DNA of 64,000 nucleotides from Aureimonas glaciei. GTDB lineage: Bacteria; Pseudomonadota; Alphaproteobacteria; Rhizobiales; Rhizobiaceae. The stretch covers positions 130,925-194,924 of the forward strand of contig NZ_BMJJ01000007.1 of assembly GCF_014643375.1 (NCBI RefSeq), written 5' to 3'. Both the position numbers and the translations under genes were made by a program. The notes under the pieces are model-generated. The model was not told the DNA's origin and ran no database searches. It worked only from the letters and a program-made list of their open reading frames with translations. Below, piece by piece: positions 1-7,684 of this stretch (the first letter of the stretch is position 1; every line of letters starts with the position of its first letter).

Positions 1-751
1 CCGCCTCGCCGATGATCGTCGCGTAGCCCTCGTCCTCGAGCTGCAGCGCCAGTTCCTTGCCGCCGGTGCGGATGATCCGGCCCTTGTAGAGGACGTGCAC
101 GGTGTCGGGCACGATGTGCTCGAGCAGGCGCTGGTAGTGGGTGATGACGAGGAAGGAGCGGTCGGCAGAGCGGAGAGCGTTGACGCCGTCGGACACGATC
201 TTCAGCGCGTCGATGTCGAGGCCGGAATCGGTCTCGTCCATGATGCAGAGCTTCGGCTCCAAGAGCGCCATCTGCAGGATCTCGGCGCGCTTCTTTTCGC
301 CGCCGGAAAAGCCGACGTTCAGCGGCCGCTTCAGCATGGCCGGGTCGATCTTCAGATCGGCGGCCGATGCCTTCACGCGCCGGATGAAGTCCGGCGTCGT
401 CAGCTCGGCCTCGCCCCGCGCCTTGCGCTGGGCGTTCACGGCGGTCTTGAGGAAGGTCATGGTGGCGACGCCCGGGATCTCCAGCGGATACTGGAAGGCG
501 AGGAAGACGCCCGCGGCGGCGCGCTCGGCCGGGTCGAGCTCCAGGATCGACTCGCCATTGTACAGAATGTCGCCGTCGGTGACTTCGTAGTCGCTGCGCC
601 CGGACAGGATGTAGGACAGCGTCGACTTGCCCGAGCCGTTCGGGCCCATGATCGCGGCGACTTCGCCGGGGCGGACCGTCAGGTCGACGCCCCGCAGGAT
701 TTCCGTATCGGTGCCCGTCACGCGGGCATGAAGGTTCTTGATTTCCAGCAT
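1..751 (-). CDS. sufC: Fe-S cluster assembly ATPase SufC (3' end cut by window edge)
   Basis: This is the ABC-type ATPase of the SufBCD scaffold complex, which drives Fe-S cluster assembly in the cytoplasm. Reading leftward from the ATG at 751, 250 codons are visible. They contain a Walker A motif (GPNGSGKST), a SufC-type signature (FSGGEKKR) and a Walker B with its following loop (IMDETDSGLD). The family is about 250 residues long, so only the last residue or so and the stop codon are missing. It lies downstream of sufB and a 56-codon gene in one leftward operon; sufD would be expected beyond the left edge. The 131 bp before the start hold no obvious strong promoter. Confidence 0.96.
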   Translation of the reverse strand, partial: MLEIKNLHARVTGTDTEILRGVDLTVRPGEVAAIMGPNGSGKSTLSYILSGRSDYEVTDGDILYNGESILELDPAERAAAGVFLAFQYPLEIPGVATMTFLKTAVNAQRKARGEAELTTPDFIRRVKASAADLKIDPAMLKRPLNVGFSGGEKKRAEILQMALLEPKLCIMDETDSGLDIDALKIVSDGVNALRSADRSFLVITHYQRLLEHIVPDTVHVLYKGRIIRTGGKELALQLEDEGYATIIGEA

Positions 752-882
752 TGTGTTCTCGGTCCAGGACTCTTGTGGCGACTGCGTCTGGCATTCTCTT
801 ATCGGAGACGTCGGCTCGCAGGGCCGAATGGGGTTTTCTGCCGGGGCCGCTTTTCCCTCGCCCGACCGGGGAGGACCAGCGG

Positions 883-1053
883 CTAGTGTTCCACTCGCAG
901 GTCGATCTTTCGCTGCTGCGACGCCCGGTCGAGGAATTGTCTCAATCCCACGACCTCCGACACCAGCGCATTCACTTCTCGCCTCAAGCGATCAACGTCG
1001 TCATGGAGCGCGATAACCTCCTCAAGGATGAGGGTATCGAGCTCCCGTGGCAT
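883..1053 (-). CDS. small coiled-coil protein coupled to sufB (56 aa, unknown function)
   Basis: The start ATG (1053-1051) overlaps the sufB stop TAA in a TAATG junction, the classic arrangement for translational coupling. The ORF runs 56 codons to a TAG at 885-883. The peptide begins [19 protein letters not shown] and has hydrophobic residues at heptad spacing over about residues 5-42 (for example VDRLRREVNALVSEVVGLRQF), so one amphipathic coiled-coil helix is predicted. There is no Cys and no signal peptide. By eye, GC at third codon positions is near 70%, lower than in the neighbours, so selection on it may be weak. It lies between sufB and sufC and would be made with them. I do not recognise a family. 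Possible roles (inference) are an accessory or regulator of the SufBCD complex; the alternative is a chance ORF. Confidence 0.6.
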   Translation of the reverse strand: MPRELDTLILEEVIALHDDVDRLRREVNALVSEVVGLRQFLDRASQQRKIDLRVEH

Positions 1054-2576
1054 TAGCCCACGCTGCCCTCGAGGCTGATGCCGATGAGCTTCTGCGCCTC
1101 GACGGCGAACTCCATCGGCAGCTGCTGGATGACGTCGCGGACGAAGCCGTTGACGATCAAGGCGATCGCCTCCTCCTGCGGGATGCCGCGCTGCATGCAG
1201 TAGAACAGCTGGTCCTCGGAGATTTTCGACGTCGTCGCTTCGTGCTCGAACTGCGCCGTGGCGTTCTTCGCTTCGATATAGGGCACGGTGTGCGCGCCGC
1301 AGTCCTCGCCGATCAGAAGGCTATCGCACTGCGTGAAGTTGCGCGCGTTCGCCGCCTTGCGGTGGGTCGTCACCTGGCCGCGATAGGTGTTGTTGGACTG
1401 GCCGGCGGCGATGCCCTTGGAGATGATGCGGCTCGACGTGTTCTTGCCGAGATGGATCATCTTGGTGCCGCTGTCGATCTGCTGGCGGCCGTTGGAGACG
1501 GCGATCGAGTAGAACTCGCCGCGCGAATTGTCGCCGCGCAGGATGCAGGACGGGTACTTCCAGGTGATGGCCGACCCGGTCTCGACCTGCGTCCAGGAAA
1601 TCTTCGAGTTCGCTCCGCGGCAGTCGCCGCGCTTGGTGACGAAGTTGTAGATGCCGCCCTTGCCATCCTTGTCGCCGGGGTACCAGTTCTGGACGGTCGA
1701 GTACTTGATCTCGGCATCGTCCAGCGCGACCAGCTCGACCACGGCGGCGTGCAGCTGGTTCTCGTCGCGCTGCGGCGCGGTGCAGCCTTCGAGATAGGAG
1801 ACGTAGGAGCCCTTGTCGGCGATGATCAGCGTGCGCTCGAACTGGCCGGTATTGCGCTCGTTGATGCGGAAATAGGTCGACAGCTCCATCGGGCAGCGAA
1901 CGCCCGGCGGCACGTAGACGAAGGAACCGTCGGTGAAGACGGCCGAGTTCATCGTGGCGAAGAAGTTGTCGGAAACCGGTACGACGGTGCCGAGATACTG
2001 CTTCACGAGGTCCGGGTGCTCGCGGATCGCCTCGGAGATCGGCATGAAGATGACGCCGGCCTTCTTCAGCTCGGCCTGGAAGGTGGTGGCGACCGAGACC
2101 GAGTCGAACACGGCGTCGACGGCGACCCGGCGTTCGGTCGAGGGCAGCGCCTCGCCGTTCTCGTCGTATTCGATCGGCGCGACCGGCTTCACGACGCCGG
2201 CGAGAATCTCTTGCTCCCGCAGCGGGATGCCAAGCTTCTCATAGGTGCGCAGCAGCTCCGGATCGACCTCGTCGAGCGAGGCCGGCCCGGACATCGACTT
2301 CGGCGCGGAGTAGTAGTGCAGGTCCTGGAAATCGATCGGCGGATAATCGAGCTTCGCCCAGGTCGGGCTCTCCAGCGTCTTCCAACGCTCGAAGGCCTCC
2401 AGGCGCCAGTCGAGCATCCACTGCGGCTCGTTCTTTTTCGCCGAGATGAAGGCGATCGTCCCCTCGTCGAGGCCCTTGGGGGCCGTATCCGACTCGATGA
2501 TCGTCTCGAAACCGTATTTGTATTGATCGACGTCAATGCGACGGACCTGGTCGATGGTCTCTTGGACTGCAGCCAT
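1053..2576 (-). CDS. sufB: Fe-S cluster assembly scaffold protein SufB
   Basis: SufB is the scaffold subunit that receives persulfide sulfur and builds the nascent Fe-S cluster with SufC and SufD. The 507-residue product matches the family across its length. The C-terminal core has the conserved [17 protein letters not shown] segment with the essential Cys, and the [20 protein letters not shown] stretch. I chose the ATG at 2576 ([10 protein letters not shown]) because GGAG lies 7 nt upstream; an in-frame start five codons earlier has no such site. The gene follows the cysteine desulfurase gene after a 140-bp gap and is coupled at its 3' end to the small gene at 883-1053. Confidence 0.97.
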   Translation of the reverse strand: MAAVQETIDQVRRIDVDQYKYGFETIIESDTAPKGLDEGTIAFISAKKNEPQWMLDWRLEAFERWKTLESPTWAKLDYPPIDFQDLHYYSAPKSMSGPASLDEVDPELLRTYEKLGIPLREQEILAGVVKPVAPIEYDENGEALPSTERRVAVDAVFDSVSVATTFQAELKKAGVIFMPISEAIREHPDLVKQYLGTVVPVSDNFFATMNSAVFTDGSFVYVPPGVRCPMELSTYFRINERNTGQFERTLIIADKGSYVSYLEGCTAPQRDENQLHAAVVELVALDDAEIKYSTVQNWYPGDKDGKGGIYNFVTKRGDCRGANSKISWTQVETGSAITWKYPSCILRGDNSRGEFYSIAVSNGRQQIDSGTKMIHLGKNTSSRIISKGIAAGQSNNTYRGQVTTHRKAANARNFTQCDSLLIGEDCGAHTVPYIEAKNATAQFEHEATTSKISEDQLFYCMQRGIPQEEAIALIVNGFVRDVIQQLPMEFAVEAQKLIGISLEGSVG

Positions 2577-2716
2577 TTGAATTCTCCACACTCGCCGGAT
2601 TCAAGGTCCGGTGGTTTGGTTTCCGCTCGGCCGGCGGGCCGGCATCACACACGCTAGATGGGTCTGTTGGACCGCAAATTGAAGGCTTGCGGGCGAAAAG
2701 ACCGGGTTCGATGTCG

Positions 2717-3919
2717 TTAGGCGGCCCGATGGCCGGATCTGCTGTTCTCAACCCTCGTCACGAGGCGCTTCAGCGCCACGACGAGCCGGTCGAGTTCGTC
2801 TTCGCTGGTCTCGTAGCCGAAGCTGATGCGGATTGCACCGGCAGAAGCGTCGATATCCAAGCCGCCGTCCTGCATGGCCTTCAGCACATGGCTGGCTCCC
2901 ACCTTGCCGGACGAGCAGGCGGAGCCGGACGAGACGGCGAAGCCGTCGAGGTCGAGCGCCATTTGCGCCGTCTCGGCGTTGAGACCAGGGACCGTGATCG
3001 CCACCGTGTTCGGCAGGCGAGTGTCGGCCGTGCCGAGGAGAAGGCCGGAAGGCAGGCTGCCCGCCAGCGCCGACACCAGGTGCCGGCCCAGCGTCGCCAG
3101 GCGGCTATCGCCGGCGGCGAGGCGGGACGCCGCGACCGAGGCTGCCGCGCCGAAGGACGCGATGAGCGGAACGGCCTGCGTGCCGCCGCGCTGACGGCGT
3201 TCCTGGCCGCCGCCGGTGAGCAGCGGCACTGGGCGCCGGGCGCCGTCGGCGAGGACATAGGCGCCCACGCCCTTCGCCGCGCCGATCTTGTGGCCGGAAA
3301 TTAGAAGAGCGTCGGCGCCGAGAGCGGCGATATCGAGCGGCAGGCGCCCGGCGGCCTGGACGACATCGAGAACGAGCCGCACCCCGCCTCCCGCGAGAAT
3401 GTCGCGAATTGGCTGAAGGTTCTGCACGATGCCGGTCTCGCTGTTGGCGAGTGTCAGGCACAGCATCGCCTGACTCCCGGGCGTCAGCGCCTGTCGCCAC
3501 TGGTCGAGGGCACCGAGCCGAAGCTGGCCCTCGGCGTCGATCGGCAGGCGTGTGACCACGGACGGATCGAAGCGCCCCCCCTCCCGGGTCGCCGGGTGGT
3601 CGCTGTCAGCGACCGCAAGGGCCGAAAGCGAAATCCTCTCGCCGCCGACGATCCAATTGGGCGTCAGGCAGGTGGCGGCAGCTTCCGTCGCGCCACTGGT
3701 GAAGACGAGATTTTCAGGGTTGCCACCGACAAGACCGGCCACCTGTCGGCGCGCTGCCTCGACGATCGCCTGGGCACGGCGCCCTTCTGAATGGACGGAG
3801 GAGGGATTGCCGGAGACGTCGAGACAATCGACCAGAGCTGCCCGCGCTTCCGGCAGAAGCGGCGCACTGGCATTGTAGTCGAGATAGGTGCGTCGATCGC
3901 GGTCCGTCATCTCATCCAT
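2717..3919 (-). CDS. cysteine desulfurase, NifS/IscS-like (first gene of suf operon)
   Basis: A PLP-dependent class V aminotransferase fold enzyme that strips sulfur from cysteine to feed SufB. It has the N-terminal YLDYNASAPL signature, the PLP lysine in SGHKIGAAKG, and the active-site Cys in the flexible loop SSGSACSSGK. Length is 400 residues from the ATG at 3919; starting at the ATG at 3910 is also possible, and an upstream in-frame start would add 16 poor-quality residues. It sits where the first, IscS-like desulfurase (SufS2) sits in the Agrobacterium suf operon, ahead of sufB. Relative to typical IscS it looks trimmed in the substrate region. The Irr-like box lies about 107-123 bp upstream. 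Confidence 0.93.
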   Translation of the reverse strand: MDEMTDRDRRTYLDYNASAPLLPEARAALVDCLDVSGNPSSVHSEGRRAQAIVEAARRQVAGLVGGNPENLVFTSGATEAAATCLTPNWIVGGERISLSALAVADSDHPATREGGRFDPSVVTRLPIDAEGQLRLGALDQWRQALTPGSQAMLCLTLANSETGIVQNLQPIRDILAGGGVRLVLDVVQAAGRLPLDIAALGADALLISGHKIGAAKGVGAYVLADGARRPVPLLTGGGQERRQRGGTQAVPLIASFGAAASVAASRLAAGDSRLATLGRHLVSALAGSLPSGLLLGTADTRLPNTVAITVPGLNAETAQMALDLDGFAVSSGSACSSGKVGASHVLKAMQDGGLDIDASAGAIRISFGYETSEDELDRLVVALKRLVTRVENSRSGHRAA

Positions 3920-4025
3920 TGCGGCGCCATCGTCTCTCCGGCAAACAGAGGTGCGACGAAAGCGCAAATTTCTTGAATATCACGGGCCATCCGGCCTACA
4001 AAGCGCCTTCGGTGGAAGCGTGCAG

Positions 4026-4042
4026 TTTTGAATCGTTCTAAA
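4026..4042 (-). promoter_or_regulatory. Irr box / iron-control-element-like operator
   Basis: The stretch TTTTGAATCGTTCTAAA fits the rhizobial iron-control element bound by Irr (TTTAGAA, 3 nt, TTCTAAA as I remember it) at 13 of 14 defined positions. It overlaps a second small dyad, GTTCTA-AAA-TAGAAC (4035-4049). It lies in the divergent region between the cysteine desulfurase gene (start 3919) and the hydrolase gene (start 4125). Irr control of suf genes is established in relatives such as Agrobacterium, so iron or heme control of this operon is a reasonable inference. No convincing RirA-type TGA-N9-TCA site was found nearby. Confidence 0.65.
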
Positions 4043-4124
4043 ATAGAACCTAAAAGGCCGCGTATTCTTCGTCAAGGCGCGCCCGGCCCTTTGTCGCGCG
4101 CCAGGCTCGATTAGGATTAAGATC

Positions 4125-4799
4125 ATGCCCGAGGTTATCTTCAACGGCCCATCCGGACGGCTGGAAGGCCGCTACCAGGCCGGCAAGGAAAAGAACGCGC
4201 CGATCGCGATCATCCTGCATCCGCACCCGCGTTTTGGCGGGACCATGAACAACCAGATCGTCTACCAGCTGTTCTACATGTTCGTGGAACGCGGTTTTAC
4301 GACGCTGCGGTTCAATTTTCGCGGCATCGGCCGCAGCCAGGGCGAGTTCGACCACGGTTCGGGCGAACTCTCCGACGCCGCCGCGGCGCTCGACTGGATC
4401 CAGTCGCTGCACCCCGATTCCAAGAACTGCTGGGTCGCCGGCTATTCCTTCGGCTCCTGGATCGGCATGCAGTTGTTGATGCGCCGTCCGGAGATCGAGG
4501 GCTTCATCTCGATCTCGCCGCAGCCCAATTCCTACGACTTCTCGTTCCTGGCGCCCTGCCCCTCGTCGGGCCTCATCATCCACGGCGACAAGGACCGCGT
4601 CGCGCCGCCGAAGGATGTGCAGGTCCTGGTCGAGAAGCTGAAGACGCAGAAGGGCATCCTCATCACCCAAAAGACGCTGGCCGGTGCCAACCACTTCTAC
4701 ACGGATCATTCCGAGGAACTGATGACGGAATGCGCCGACTATCTCGACCGGCGCCTGGCCGGCGAACTAGTCGACGTCCGGCCGAAGCGCCTGCGCTGA
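4125..4799 (+). CDS. alpha/beta hydrolase
   Basis: A 224-residue single-domain alpha/beta hydrolase of the small cytoplasmic type. An early HPHPRFGGTMNN loop (residues 32-43) forms the oxyanion region. The nucleophile elbow is GYSFGS with Ser108, the acid is probably Asp155 or Asp157 in HGDKDRV, and the catalytic His is His190 in GANHFY. There is no signal peptide or membrane segment. It is divergent from the suf operon and shares its upstream region, including the Irr-like box, so shared iron control is possible. The substrate cannot be told from sequence. Confidence 0.9.
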   Translation: MPEVIFNGPSGRLEGRYQAGKEKNAPIAIILHPHPRFGGTMNNQIVYQLFYMFVERGFTTLRFNFRGIGRSQGEFDHGSGELSDAAAALDWIQSLHPDSKNCWVAGYSFGSWIGMQLLMRRPEIEGFISISPQPNSYDFSFLAPCPSSGLIIHGDKDRVAPPKDVQVLVEKLKTQKGILITQKTLAGANHFYTDHSEELMTECADYLDRRLAGELVDVRPKRLR

Positions 4800-4881
4800 T
4801 CGAATGAGGCGGCCGCGCCGCCAGCGCCGGCCGGTTTTCGGTCATGGCGGCCCAGCGCGTGGCCGGCCCCGTTCGGGGCGG

Positions 4882-4909
4882 TGTGCGGCGGCGATAACGC
4901 CGCCGCACA
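4882..4909. terminator. strong hairpin between convergent hydrolase and anmK genes
   Basis: TGTGCGGCGGCG, a 4-nt ATAA loop and CGCCGCCGCACA form a perfect 12-bp GC-rich stem directly after the anmK stop codon and 82 bp after the hydrolase stop. Neither strand has a clear T tract, so it may be a weak intrinsic terminator or an mRNA 3'-end protector for both convergent genes. Confidence 0.6.
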
Positions 4910-6040
4910 TCAGGGAGCCGAAAGGATTCCACCGGTGGTCGGCGCGCGGCAGCCGGTTGTCGTCGGCCAGGTGAGCGGCAGGCCGCGCAGCGAGCGCACT
5001 GCCAGGAATGCCCAGGCTTCGGCCTCCATCGCATCGCCGTCGAAGCCTGCCTCCTCGGCCGAGACAACGCGCGCGGCCTTCTCGGCAGCGCCCTCGCGAA
5101 GGTCCTGCATGATGGCGGGGTGCCGGCGTCCGCCGCCACAGACGATCCAGAGTTTCGGCGCCCTCGGCAGATGCTCGGCCGCCTTCAGGATGGATTGCGC
5201 CGCGACGAAGCAGAGGGTCCGGGCCACGTCCTCGAGCGAGCCCGCATCGGGCACGGGCGGCAGAAAATCGGATCGATCCAGGGACTTCGGAACGGTCTTT
5301 GCGAAGAAGCTGGAGCCGAGATAGTCGGCCGCGAGGTTGTCGATGATCCCGCCCTCGCTGGCGATCGCGCCGTTCTGGTCGAAGGCGATCCCCGCCTCCC
5401 GCGCCACCCACTGGTCGAGCAGCGCATTGCCGGGGCCGCTGTCGAAGGCGATCGGATCGCCGGCGCCGTCGAGGTAAGTGATGTTGGAAATGCCGCCGAT
5501 ATTCACGAAGACCACCGGCATGTCTCTGAGACCGTCTGGCAGCGCGGCCGCGAGGGCTGCGTGGTAGGCGGGCACCAGGGGCGCGCCCTGCCCGCCGGCC
5601 AACATGTCGGCGGCACGCATGTCGTGGACGACCCGGCAGCCGAGCGCCGTGGCGAGGCGCTGACCCTCGCCGAGCTGTACCGTCAGTCCTTCGGCGGGCC
5701 GATGCAGGACGGTCTGGCCATGGAAGCCGACGGCGTCGATCGTTGCGGCGGCGATCCCGGTCTCGGCCAGAAACCGGCGCACGGCGTCGGCATGGCGGTC
5801 GGTGATCTCGCGCTCGATGGCGGCAAGGTTGCCCGGGCGCTGCGACCTCTCGGTAATTGCCTTGGCCGTCTGCATGGCGGCCTCCAGCCGCTGCCGGAAG
5901 GCCGCGTCGTAGGGATAGGTGCGGGCCGGACCGCGGGCCGGGGCGCTGACGCCGTCGGTGTCGAGCAGCGCCACGTCGATGCCGTCCATCGAGGTGCCGC
6001 TCATCAGGCCGAGGGCGCGAAGCCGTGTCGTTTCGTCCAA
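4910..6040 (-). CDS. anmK: anhydro-N-acetylmuramic acid kinase
   Basis: AnmK phosphorylates and opens 1,6-anhydro-MurNAc to give MurNAc-6-phosphate in peptidoglycan recycling. The 376-residue product has the ATP-binding [15 protein letters not shown] motif near the N terminus (about residues 11-25), a [11 protein letters not shown] segment, a [12 protein letters not shown] motif and a [12 protein letters not shown] motif, in the order expected of the family. It is transcribed leftward, divergent from tyrS, an arrangement I believe is common in Rhizobiales. It ends at a strong hairpin. Cell-wall genes elsewhere in the window (PBP1A, amidase, LytM peptidase) fit the recycling theme but are not in its operon. 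Confidence 0.95.
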   Translation of the reverse strand: MDETTRLRALGLMSGTSMDGIDVALLDTDGVSAPARGPARTYPYDAAFRQRLEAAMQTAKAITERSQRPGNLAAIEREITDRHADAVRRFLAETGIAAATIDAVGFHGQTVLHRPAEGLTVQLGEGQRLATALGCRVVHDMRAADMLAGGQGAPLVPAYHAALAAALPDGLRDMPVVFVNIGGISNITYLDGAGDPIAFDSGPGNALLDQWVAREAGIAFDQNGAIASEGGIIDNLAADYLGSSFFAKTVPKSLDRSDFLPPVPDAGSLEDVARTLCFVAAQSILKAAEHLPRAPKLWIVCGGGRRHPAIMQDLREGAAEKAARVVSAEEAGFDGDAMEAEAWAFLAVRSLRGLPLTWPTTTGCRAPTTGGILSAP

Positions 6041-6141
6041 AGCGTGGCCCCTGCCCTTTAAAATCGCGGCAATGCTGGTTAAACCGCAGCCTTATCAGGC
6101 CAGACGCCATGCCGTCCGGCCCCCGTCAAGGATCTCTCTTC

Positions 6142-7413
6142 ATGGCCGGCTTCAAGTCCGAGTTTCTGCACACCCTGTCGGAACGTGGCTTCATCCACCA
6201 GACCTCGAGCGACGAGGCGCTGGATGCGCTCTTCGCGACCGAGACGGTCAGCGCCTATATCGGCTTCGACCCGACGGCCAAGAGCCTGCATGTCGGCTCG
6301 CTGATCCAGATCATGATGCTGCACTGGCTGCAGAAGACCGGCCACCGGCCTGTGGCGCTGATGGGCGGCGGCACCGGCATGATCGGCGACCCCTCTTTCA
6401 AGGACGAGGCGCGCCAGCTGCTGACGCCGGAAGGCATCGAGGGCAATCTCGCCGGCATCCGCCAGGCGTTTTCGCCGTACCTCGCCTTCGGCGACGGCCC
6501 GACCGACGCGATCATGGTCAACAATGCTGACTGGCTGATGGGCCTGAACTATGTCGAGTTCCTGCGCGACGTCGGACGGCATTTTTCGGTCAACCGCATG
6601 CTCGCCTTCGATTCGGTGAAGCTGCGTCTCGACCGCGAGCAGTCGCTGTCCTTCCTCGAATTCAACTACATGATCCTGCAGGCCTACGACTTCGTCGAGC
6701 TCAGCCAGCGCTACGGCGTGCGGCTGCAGATGGGCGGGTCGGACCAGTGGGGCAACATCGTCAACGGCCTCGATCTCGGCCACCGCATGGGCACGCCGCA
6801 ACTGTTCGCGCTGACCTCGCCGTTGCTGACGACGTCTTCCGGCGCCAAGATGGGCAAGTCGGCCAACGGCGCGGTCTGGCTCAACGCCGACATGCTGAGC
6901 CCCTACGAGTTCTGGCAGTATTGGCGCAACACCGAGGACGCCGATGTCGGCCGCTTCCTGAAGCTCTACACCACCCTGCCGATGGACGAGATCGCCCGGC
7001 TCGAGGCGCTCGGCGGCGCCGAGATCAACGAGGCCAAGAAGATCCTCGCCAATGCCGTCACGGGTATCCTGCACGGCGAAGCCGCTGCCCTCGAGGCCTC
7101 CGAGACGGCGCGCAAGACTTTCGAGGAAGGCCAGTCAACGTCGGCGCTTCCAACCTTCACGATCGCACGGGGTGACGGGACAGAAGGACGATCCGCGCAA
7201 GAGATCGTCGCCGCCACCAATCTCGTCAGCTCCAAATCGGAAGCCCGCCGAAAGATCGCGGAGAAGGCGATCAGGATCAACGACGTCCTCATCGACGACC
7301 ATGAGACGATGATCCACTGGGCCGATCTCGATCCGACCACGGGTGCCTTCAAGGTTCAGTTCGGTAAGCGAAAGATTGCCCTCGTTAAGCCGGACGAGGG
7401 GAGCGAAGGATGA
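6142..7413 (+). CDS. tyrS: tyrosyl-tRNA synthetase
   Basis: Class I aminoacyl-tRNA synthetase that charges tRNA-Tyr. The 423 residues match the E. coli-type enzyme in length. The nucleotide-binding signature is SLHVGSL (about residues 48-54), the tyrosine pocket has GGSDQWGNI, the KMSKS loop appears as AKMGKS, and an S4-like RNA-binding domain ends the protein. I chose the ATG at 6142 (MAGFKSEF) because it gives the standard length; an AAGGA lies about 10 nt upstream. In-frame upstream ATGs at 6025 and 6109 would add sequence unlike the family. Confidence 0.96.
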   Translation: MAGFKSEFLHTLSERGFIHQTSSDEALDALFATETVSAYIGFDPTAKSLHVGSLIQIMMLHWLQKTGHRPVALMGGGTGMIGDPSFKDEARQLLTPEGIEGNLAGIRQAFSPYLAFGDGPTDAIMVNNADWLMGLNYVEFLRDVGRHFSVNRMLAFDSVKLRLDREQSLSFLEFNYMILQAYDFVELSQRYGVRLQMGGSDQWGNIVNGLDLGHRMGTPQLFALTSPLLTTSSGAKMGKSANGAVWLNADMLSPYEFWQYWRNTEDADVGRFLKLYTTLPMDEIARLEALGGAEINEAKKILANAVTGILHGEAAALEASETARKTFEEGQSTSALPTFTIARGDGTEGRSAQEIVAATNLVSSKSEARRKIAEKAIRINDVLIDDHETMIHWADLDPTTGAFKVQFGKRKIALVKPDEGSEG

Positions 7414-7477
7414 CAGCCGACAAGTCCTCGGTAATAATAGTCAGTACATTGTTCACTGAAACTGGCAGTGTATGGAA

Positions 7478-7622
7478 TTCGTCATCCTCGTGCGCAGCAC
7501 GGGGATCCATGCCGAGACGCAGAGGAAGATAATTCGGGAGACATTACCCACTTCTTTCTGACCCTAAGCAGGTGTGGAAGTGGAGAGGCATGGGTCCCCG
7601 CGCTGCGCGCGAGGATGACGAA
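7478..7622. repeat. composite palindromic (REP/RIME-like) element
   Basis: Two 36-nt arms, 7478-7513 and 7587-7622, are inverted copies that match at 33 of 36 positions, separated by 73 bp. Each arm also holds its own hairpin (CCTCGTGCGCAGCACGGGG in the left arm at 7486-7504). Two of the three differences between arms are a T-A to C-G change that keeps the local stem paired. The ...GTCATCCTCG...GATCCATGCC layout resembles intergenic palindromes common in rhizobial genomes. The 271-bp gap between tyrS and the AsmA-like gene is otherwise empty and its first 65 bp are AT-rich. Confidence 0.75.
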
Positions 7623-7684
7623 CGTTTATGTCTGCGCTAACTACGTATTTGTTGATCGGTTCGGTTGCAACCTGACGCTCCCCT

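Noticed and set aside
1047-2657. 536-codon plus-strand frame opposite sufB
   Set aside because: Antisense shadow; SufB is unambiguous on the minus strand.
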